Source of the DNA: Ruminococcus sp. AM22-13
Lineage (GTDB): Bacteria > Bacillota > Clostridia > Lachnospirales > Lachnospiraceae
Assembly: GCF_003471165.1 (NCBI RefSeq)
Contig: NZ_QRIL01000022.1
Location: 1-11,849 of the forward strand
Direction: 5' to 3'
DNA: 11,849 nucleotides
Shown: in pieces, positions 6,391 to 11,849 of the stretch
Layout of the letters: every line of letters starts with the position of its first letter
Numbering within the stretch: position 1 is the first letter of the stretch
Made by a program: the position numbers and the translations under genes
Notes under the pieces: generated by a model
The model's database searches: none
Seen by the model: only the letters and a program-made list of their open reading frames with translations
Told to the model about the DNA's origin: nothing

Positions 6391-9048
6391 TTATTTCTTC
6401 ATTTCACGACTGATCCATTCCATAATCACATTTACAATATATTCCTGCTCAGTTTCTGTCAGTTCCCGTCCTTTGGGAATATGATGCCATTTTTCCAGGC
6501 ATCCTCTGCAACAGGTAGCTGTAGCATGCTGTGCCACAAAAACAGGATGTCCTCTCATCGGTGTCTGTTTTCCATCATTTGGTATGTCTGCCTGTGCAAG
6601 ACGTTTTCTGATAAAATCACAGGCATGCTCGCGTACTTTATCCATTCCTTTGTCTGATACATAACTCCTGTCATTTGCTTTCAGGGAAAAACTGCTTCTG
6701 AACTTTGACTGCGACAGGCGTTTCCACAGATTTCCTTCGTAAACTGCCGGGGTCTCACATACCATCGAAGGCTGTATGCCATCCTTGTAGACAATCTTTT
6801 TTTCTCTCTTTTGTGGTGAGATTGCCACAGGAGCACTGCCGGTCTCATTTATTGTCTCATCAAATGCCTCTTGCAAAAGCTGTGCCTTCACTTCCTGTGC
6901 TTCTTTGCTGTCTGGCTGCAAACGTCTTGCCAGCATGGTATTTCGCCCGGTGGTTGTCTCATTTTTTATCGCATAATACACTGCTTTCTTCTCCCCCACA
7001 AGTACCAGGATCTTTTTCGCCCTGGTCACCCCTGTATAAAGAAGATTTCTCTGCAGCATAACAAAATGACTCATGGTAAATGGCATAACAACGATTGGAT
7101 ATTCGCTTCCCTGTGATTTGTGGATTGTCACTGCATAGGCAAGTGTCAGCTCATCCAGTTCCGTCACATCGTAAATCACTTCCCGTTCATCAAACAAAAC
7201 CGTCAGTTCCCGCTCTTCCATATCTACTTTTGTGATGGTGCCGATATCCCCGTTAAATACTTCCTTATCATAATCATTCCGTATCTGCATCACCTTATCT
7301 TTCAGACGGTACTGTGTCCCGCCTCTCCGCAAAAAAATCTTTGACGGATTCATGGCTTCCTGCAGCACCTGGTTCAGATTTACTGCTCCACATTCGCCTC
7401 TCTGCATCGGAGTCAGCACCTGAATGTCCTGCAATGGATTCACATGATAATATCTCGGCAGGTTCATCCTGCAATACTGAACGATGGTATCCACCACTTC
7501 CTGATTGCTCTGTTTAGTGGCAAAGAAAAAGTCTGAATCTTTTCCGCCTCTCATATCAATGCTTTCCCCTTTATTGATCCTGTGTGCATTCATAATGATC
7601 CTGCTCCCCTGTGCCTGACGGAAAATTCTGGTCAGACGTACAACGGGAACACATCCGGAATCAATAATATCCCTGAGAACATTGCCTGCCCCGACACTCG
7701 GAAGCTGATCAATATCTCCCACAAGAATAAGAGACATCTGTTCCGGCAACGCTTTTAAAAGATTGTACATCAACATAATGTCAATCATGGAACATTCGTC
7801 CAGAATCAGCACATCGCCTTCCAGCGGATGTTCTTCATTCTTCTGATAACCTTCCGGCGGTTTATATTCCAATAACCGATGAATGGTCTTAGCCTCCATA
7901 CCGGTAGCCTCGGACATTCTTTTTGCTGCCCTTCCTGTAGGTGCTGCGAGAATAATCTGACAGCCTGCCTGCTTATATGCTGAAATAATTCCCAGGGTTG
8001 TCGTAGTCTTTCCGGTTCCAGGTCCGCCGGTCAGTACCATAACTTTAGAGGAAATAGCTGTCTTTACTGCCTGCCACTGGATTTCATCATAGGTAATTTC
8101 TGACGAAGCTGCTACTTTCTTTAGTATTTCTTCTGCATCCTCAGATTTCTTCTTTCCACAGGACATAAGCCGGATCAGCCGTTTTGCACATCCACTTTCT
8201 GAAAAATAATAGGGTGGCAGATAGACCGCTTCCTGCTCACCGGCCACCTCCCGGATCACATCATTTGTACGGATCATTTCATCCAGTGTGATTTCCAGCT
8301 CCGCATCTTCCACTTCCAGAAGTTCCCTTGCTTTCCCGATCAGCTGCTCTCTTGTAGCATAACAGTGTCCGGCTTCTGCCAGCTTGTTCAATGTATAAAA
8401 AGTACCACTGCGCAGACGGACAAATTTCCCTTTATCAATTCCCATCTTCTGCGCAATGGAATCCGCTGTCTTAAATCCAATCCCCCAGATATCATCTGCA
8501 AGACGGTATGGATTCTCTTTTACAATTGCAATACTCTCACTGCCATATGTCTTAAAAATCTTTGTCGCATGAGAGGTACTGACTTCATGACTTTGCAGAA
8601 AAAGCATGATATTTTTGATTTCTTTCTGCTCCTGCCAGCTTGTTTTAATCCGGTCTACCCGAACTTTCCCTATTCCCTGTACCGTAAGCAATTTATCAGG
8701 AGTATCTTCTATGATATTCAGCGTATCTTTCCCAAATTTCTCCACAATTCTTTTTGCAAATTTAGGACCAACTCCTTTGACCAGACCGGAACCCAGATAT
8801 TTTTCAATTCCGTATACCGTAGCGGGGAGTGTTTCTTCAAATTTCTCTACGGAAAACTGCCGCCCATATCTGGCATCCATCTTCCACATCCCTTCCAGAG
8901 ACAACACAGAGCCAACATGGGTATCCGGCATTGTGCCAACTACCGTAACAAGATCACTGTAATTCTTCACTGCACATTTCAGAACCGTATATCCATTGTC
9001 TGCATTCTGATATGTAATTCGCTCCACTACACAACGCAAGTGCTCCAT
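6391..9048 (-). CDS. recD2: RecD2-type helicase fused to a C-terminal DUF4186 domain
   Basis: An 885-residue superfamily 1B helicase, 5'-3' on DNA, of the RecD2/YrrC type that acts without RecBC in repair. An N-terminal OB-like segment is followed by helix-hairpin-helix repeats (GVGPKFAKRI, about 92-101; VQGIGKVRV, 123-131; WGIGFKTAD, 188-196). Helicase motifs are Walker A GGPGTGKT (341-348), LDECS (416-420), GDIDQLPSVG (444-453), IHKSQGSEY (642-650) and YTGVTRAKK (671-679). The helicase ends near 710 and a charged linker runs to about 772. Residues 773-885 match DUF4186: NDGKQTPMRGHPVF, QHATATCCRGCLEKWH. The cysteines and histidines there could bind zinc. RecD2 proteins usually end near 720-800 residues, so the extra domain is unusual. 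The linker has an A AAA AAG slippery heptamer (6802-6796). The start is supported by AAAGGAG about 7 nt upstream. No convincing promoter was found. Confidence 0.93.
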   Translation of the reverse strand: MEHLRCVVERITYQNADNGYTVLKCAVKNYSDLVTVVGTMPDTHVGSVLSLEGMWKMDARYGRQFSVEKFEETLPATVYGIEKYLGSGLVKGVGPKFAKRIVEKFGKDTLNIIEDTPDKLLTVQGIGKVRVDRIKTSWQEQKEIKNIMLFLQSHEVSTSHATKIFKTYGSESIAIVKENPYRLADDIWGIGFKTADSIAQKMGIDKGKFVRLRSGTFYTLNKLAEAGHCYATREQLIGKARELLEVEDAELEITLDEMIRTNDVIREVAGEQEAVYLPPYYFSESGCAKRLIRLMSCGKKKSEDAEEILKKVAASSEITYDEIQWQAVKTAISSKVMVLTGGPGTGKTTTTLGIISAYKQAGCQIILAAPTGRAAKRMSEATGMEAKTIHRLLEYKPPEGYQKNEEHPLEGDVLILDECSMIDIMLMYNLLKALPEQMSLILVGDIDQLPSVGAGNVLRDIIDSGCVPVVRLTRIFRQAQGSRIIMNAHRINKGESIDMRGGKDSDFFFATKQSNQEVVDTIVQYCRMNLPRYYHVNPLQDIQVLTPMQRGECGAVNLNQVLQEAMNPSKIFLRRGGTQYRLKDKVMQIRNDYDKEVFNGDIGTITKVDMEERELTVLFDEREVIYDVTELDELTLAYAVTIHKSQGSEYPIVVMPFTMSHFVMLQRNLLYTGVTRAKKILVLVGEKKAVYYAIKNETTTGRNTMLARRLQPDSKEAQEVKAQLLQEAFDETINETGSAPVAISPQKREKKIVYKDGIQPSMVCETPAVYEGNLWKRLSQSKFRSSFSLKANDRSYVSDKGMDKVREHACDFIRKRLAQADIPNDGKQTPMRGHPVFVAQHATATCCRGCLEKWHHIPKGRELTETEQEYIVNVIMEWISREMKK

Positions 9049-9239
9049 ATCCGTCTCCTTTCTCCGTCGTACAAATGATTATCTGTCCAGATTGCCTGCG
9101 GCAATGGAATGAATTTTGGCTCTACTATATTTTCATGGTTGTCTTTCCATTTGTTGTAGTTATAAGCCTGTTCTGCTTCCCTCTGGGCATTTCCAATCTT
9201 TGCTCTTTGTATTGTTTCATCCAGGAAGCTTTTATGACT
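9027..9239 (-). pseudogene. Open frame without a start codon; probable gene remnant upstream of recD2
   Basis: A 70-codon minus-strand frame runs from just after a TAA (9240-9242) to a TAG (9027-9029) inside the recD2 start region. Its product is balanced and hydrophilic (for example NAQREAEQAYNYNKWKDN, then EPKFIPLPQAIWTDN), much more protein-like than the hydrophobic antisense frame (9075-9284). It has no Met and no usable start, so I read it as the surviving end of a broken gene, or chance. I do not recognise the family. It overlaps the recD2 start by 22 bases and covers a copy of the 21-nt repeat. Confidence 0.3.
9086..9106 (+). repeat. 21-nt repeat, copy 2, with hairpin
   Basis: Matches 6108-6128 at 19 of 21 bases. 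It contains ATTGCC-TGC-GGCAAT (9091-9105), a perfect 6-bp stem. The two copies flank recD2, one on each side. Confidence 0.5.
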
Positions 9240-9294
9240 TTATTGGCAACAAAAAAACAACCTGACTCGAGCAAATGGGTATGAGTTATCTTTT

Positions 9295-11133
9295 TCAGCC
9301 TTTTGCAATCTCTACATTTTTACCAGCAAAGGCAATTCCGTATTTTACAATTTCCTTGATTCCGTGATCCTCCATATCTGTATCATAGTGCTTATCCTCA
9401 ATCTGCTTCAGAGCCTCTGCGGCGGATGCAGATAAACCAGCATCATCCTTTATCGCTTTGAATTCCATGATAGCGCCCGGCAAAGAATGTACCTTAGGTT
9501 CCAACACAAGATCGAATCTTCCCTCTCCGGATTCCCTGTTTGATCTGATATAATATCTTGAGGACATGCCTGCTGCCAGTCCAAGCATCATGCCATGGTA
9601 AAAGCTTTCTGTGGCTCCATCAAAACAACTGATGCAGGTAATCATATATTTTCGAAGGAATTCCTGAAGTTTCTTCCCATCATTCAGATACAGTGCTTTT
9701 TCAAGTCCTACCATGATATTACCATCCACTGTCCCCCTGAGCCAGGATAAAATCTCTGTATTGTAAACTCTGCGAATCTCCTTATTCGGTAGCGCCAGCT
9801 CCATAAATGTCCCAAATTCTGTTTCAACTACATCACTTACAGGTTTTAAATATCCCGCAAGTAACAAGAAGCTGAAGATGGTATCGGTTCCATCCGTTAT
9901 CCTCGGATAGATGACATCCATATTTAGCGATGCCTGAACGGTCTGCCCCTGCAACAGCGCAAAAAGGTTTTCTGCAATATCCGGTGTAAGAGATATCATG
10001 ATCTCATTATCACTGGTATTGGTCCAATATGGTTTCGCCTGACAGTTATTATAGAAATAGTTGGAAACAGACCAGGGATTATAGATTTCTGTACTTCCGA
10101 AACGATATCCGTCGTACCACTCACGAAGTTCTTCCAGTTTTTCCTCCTGTCCATAATATGCTGCCATAGTGTCCACTTCATCCACAGTAAATCCAAAGTA
10201 TTTGCTGTATTTCTCATCAAGCACAGAATTTACGATTGGATTATTAAGTCCGCTAAACAGATTCTCCTTTGACACACGGAGGATGCCGGTAAGAACACCC
10301 AAAGCAAGAGCAGGGTTATCCTTAAGACCTCCGGACATCAAATTACGCATAAATGTAATCACTTCATTATAGAAACCTCCGGAATGTCCCTGTTGGATTG
10401 GAGTGTCATACTCGTCAATGAGAATGACTACCTTGGACTGATGATGTTTTTCCAACATGCGTCCCAGATTCAGGAGTGCTCTGGTATACTCCACCTCACT
10501 CAGCTCATCCAACTGCATTCTGGACAAATAGTCCTGTTCCACCGGATTAAGGCTATCGCTTGTAAAAAGCTCATCATGCCGCATAAATTCATCACGAATT
10601 ACATTTTTAATTGCCGCATAAGTACTAGCCCAATCCGAAAACTTTGCATCCTTGAAAGTGATGGAAATCACCGGAAATGCACCTTGCATCTTCTGATATT
10701 TTTCACCGCATGCCCAAATCTGCTTATCTTTGAAGTAAACGGAAGTATCCTCATTTGTTTTTTCAAAAAAAGTTTTAAGCATATCAAGAGCAAGTGTCTT
10801 TCCAAATCTTCGTGGTCTGGTAAACAAAATGACCGGAACCTGATCATCAATCAAATCACGGATCAGAAGTGTTTTATCTACATAATAACTGTTCTTTACT
10901 ACATCCATGTAAGATGTATTCCCAACTGCGCAAGAAAGAACCTCTCCATTTCCTGCTTCAGGTTTTTTAATGCCAATGTAATCATATACAGTCTCCTCCG
11001 GAACCATCCAATTGCGACCTTTTCTTAAAGCGCCTTCCAGTTTTCCAGCATTACATAACCCTACTACTCTTCTTGTTGATAATCCCATAATCCCGGCGGC
11101 TTCTTTTGTTGAAATATATCTGATATCGGTCAT
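9295..11133 (-). CDS. HTH / AAA-ATPase-like / PD-(D/E)XK nuclease fusion protein
   Basis: A 612-residue protein of the AAA-ATPase_like (PF09820) plus PD-(D/E)XK (PF08011, DUF1703) type, abundant in gut anaerobes and of unknown function. Residues 1-55 are an added excisionase/MerR-like HTH (STKEAAGIMGLSTRRV, then GRNWMVPEETVYDYI). The ATPase has the family's Walker A form RPRRFGKT (106-113) and Walker B VVILIDEYD (235-243). The nuclease-like domain keeps D541 (GRFDLVLE) and E557-F-K559 (IMEFKA), so the catalytic residues look intact. AAAGGAG about 8 nt upstream supports the start. It is monocistronic, beside an integrase remnant and with its own promoter region. Defence, toxin-like or mobile-DNA roles have been suggested for such families; none can be assigned from this sequence. 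Confidence 0.88.
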   Translation of the reverse strand: MTDIRYISTKEAAGIMGLSTRRVVGLCNAGKLEGALRKGRNWMVPEETVYDYIGIKKPEAGNGEVLSCAVGNTSYMDVVKNSYYVDKTLLIRDLIDDQVPVILFTRPRRFGKTLALDMLKTFFEKTNEDTSVYFKDKQIWACGEKYQKMQGAFPVISITFKDAKFSDWASTYAAIKNVIRDEFMRHDELFTSDSLNPVEQDYLSRMQLDELSEVEYTRALLNLGRMLEKHHQSKVVILIDEYDTPIQQGHSGGFYNEVITFMRNLMSGGLKDNPALALGVLTGILRVSKENLFSGLNNPIVNSVLDEKYSKYFGFTVDEVDTMAAYYGQEEKLEELREWYDGYRFGSTEIYNPWSVSNYFYNNCQAKPYWTNTSDNEIMISLTPDIAENLFALLQGQTVQASLNMDVIYPRITDGTDTIFSFLLLAGYLKPVSDVVETEFGTFMELALPNKEIRRVYNTEILSWLRGTVDGNIMVGLEKALYLNDGKKLQEFLRKYMITCISCFDGATESFYHGMMLGLAAGMSSRYYIRSNRESGEGRFDLVLEPKVHSLPGAIMEFKAIKDDAGLSASAAEALKQIEDKHYDTDMEDHGIKEIVKYGIAFAGKNVEIAKG

Positions 11134-11146
11134 GTTATCGCTCCTT

Positions 11147-11175
11147 TCGGAAATAGTATAGCATTTGTCGGAAAT
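11147..11175 (-). promoter_or_regulatory. Promoter region of the HTH-ATPase gene with TCGGAAAT repeats
   Basis: A minus-strand -10 box TATACT (11155-11160) is present, but the -35 box is poor (TTACTG at 17 bp). TCGGAAAT occurs at 11147-11154 and 11168-11175, exactly 21 bp apart and flanking the -10 box. Further upstream ATTTCCTCTG is repeated at 11187-11196 and 11209-11218. The weak -35 and paired repeats suggest a regulated promoter; the protein's own HTH is a candidate binder. Confidence 0.45.
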
Positions 11176-11283
11176 TTCAGTAATTTATTTCCTCTGGATT
11201 TCCATTATATTTCCTCTGTATTTCTGATAAAATGCCCAGTTTCTCACATTTAACAGTATATTTTCTAGTTAAAAATGATTCCT

Positions 11284-11737
11284 GGCCTCCGTCTGTGATC
11301 TTATGTTTGATAAAAATATCATTCAGGTATATAAATCTAAGGGATCCAAGACAAGACTTGTGATTCTCTGCCCCCGGCTGAAAGTAAACCTGATGAAGTA
11401 TTGTGTGATCCATCGCAAGTATACAGCTCTTTCTCCTATGTCCTATGTGTTTTTACAGATGAGACAACAGGAAGCGATCAACTCCAATGTGATCAAGCAG
11501 CTCTTTGCCCGGATAAAAAAGAAATCCGGCATAGATCGGCTTCATCCCCATCTTTGTCGACATACTTTTGCAACGTCATATATTAAAGGCGGCGGTAACA
11601 TCGAGATGCTCCGCCTGCTTCTTGGACATACGGATTATAAGGTAACCAGAGTTTATCTGCATCTTGCACAGCAGTCATCCCTTCTGCATGAAGATATTTA
11701 CCAGCTTGACCCTGTGTTCTTCAAGCGGTATCAGTAG
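11284..11737 (+). pseudogene. Tyrosine recombinase remnant (C-terminal catalytic domain)
   Basis: The open part (11303-11737, 144 codons) encodes the second half of a phage-integrase-family catalytic domain: KSKGSKTRLV with the beta-strand lysine (about residue 13-16), HLCRH (83-87) with the second arginine R86, LGHT with H109, and TRVYLHLA with nucleophile Y118. The first arginine motif, Gly-Leu-Arg, is encoded at 11284-11292 but in another frame, with a stop directly after it. No N-terminal core-binding domain is found upstream. The gene has therefore lost its start and frame and is probably dead. Full proteins of this family have about 300-400 residues. It marks a past integration or transposition near the right edge. 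Confidence 0.8.
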
Positions 11738-11748
11738 CATAAAATACT

Positions 11749-11786
11749 TTTATGCCCCTGTGGAACTTTCTCCATAGGGGCGTAAA
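11749..11786. terminator. Strong hairpin after the recombinase remnant (probable terminator)
   Basis: The arms 11749-11764 and 11771-11786 form a 16-pair stem including two G-U wobbles, with a 6-nt loop and a CCCC/GGGG core. It begins 11 bp after the remnant's stop. The following sequence is T-rich but interrupted, so termination on plus is likely rather than certain. Confidence 0.65.
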
Positions 11787-11849
11787 TACTTCATTTCTAT
11801 CTATTTCCCAGACACCTTTATTTTTCACTTTCCCGTAAAACATAAAAAA

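Noticed and set aside
9075..9284. Plus-strand hydrophobic 69-codon frame as a membrane protein
   Set aside because: No ribosome binding site. Its hydrophobicity is explained by being antisense to a polar, more protein-like minus frame.
11177..11413. 78-codon minus-strand frame as a gene
   Set aside because: It is antisense to the recombinase remnant and has no ribosome binding site or domain.

Overview
The window looks like the chromosome of a low-to-moderate GC Clostridia member, most likely a gut Lachnospiraceae bacterium. The grounds are strong AAGGAGG-type ribosome binding sites, AT-rich intergenic DNA, the guaA, GH31 and RecD2 homologues, and an HTH-fused AAA-ATPase/nuclease typical of gut anaerobes. 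This placement comes from recognising protein families, not from a database search. All large genes are on the minus strand. The XRE regulator near the left edge and the integrase remnant at the right edge are on the plus strand.

Region 1 (1-1300) looks like the end of an integrated mobile element. It has a structured, probably non-coding stretch with a strong hairpin, then a divergent promoter pair carrying four copies of one operator-like motif, then an XRE-family regulator and a bidirectional terminator. It stops at the 3' end of guaA, a known integration target for genomic islands. The minus-strand promoter points off the left edge, where mobilization genes would be expected if this reading is right.

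Region 2 (1300-6390) is chromosomal. guaA (GMP synthase) has its own promoter. Between guaA and a GH31 alpha-glucosidase lies about 600 bp with no large gene, holding a palindromic dispersed repeat and a tandemly duplicated module of 160-190 bp. Each copy of the module carries an 8-bp stem hairpin and is followed by a plus-strand intrinsic terminator, so it may be a tandem small-RNA locus. The GH31 gene has a well-formed promoter with tandem repeats upstream and a dyad downstream. A second copy of the dispersed repeat, and a doubtful small membrane-protein frame, lie between GH31 and recD2.

Region 3 (6391-9048) is recD2, fused in frame to a C-terminal DUF4186 domain. The linker carries an in-frame A AAA AAG heptamer, the dnaX-type -1 slippery sequence. 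A -1 shift there would end translation after 13 codons and give a normal-length RecD2 without the extra domain.

Region 4 (9027-11849) is accessory in character. It holds an open frame without a start codon just upstream of recD2, a three-part HTH/AAA-ATPase/PD-(D/E)XK protein with repeats flanking its -10 box, and the C-terminal part of a tyrosine recombinase with a frame break at its first catalytic motif, followed by a strong hairpin.

The genes do not form one pathway. guaA, GH31 and recD2 are separately controlled housekeeping or metabolic genes, and the two flanks show past or present mobile DNA.
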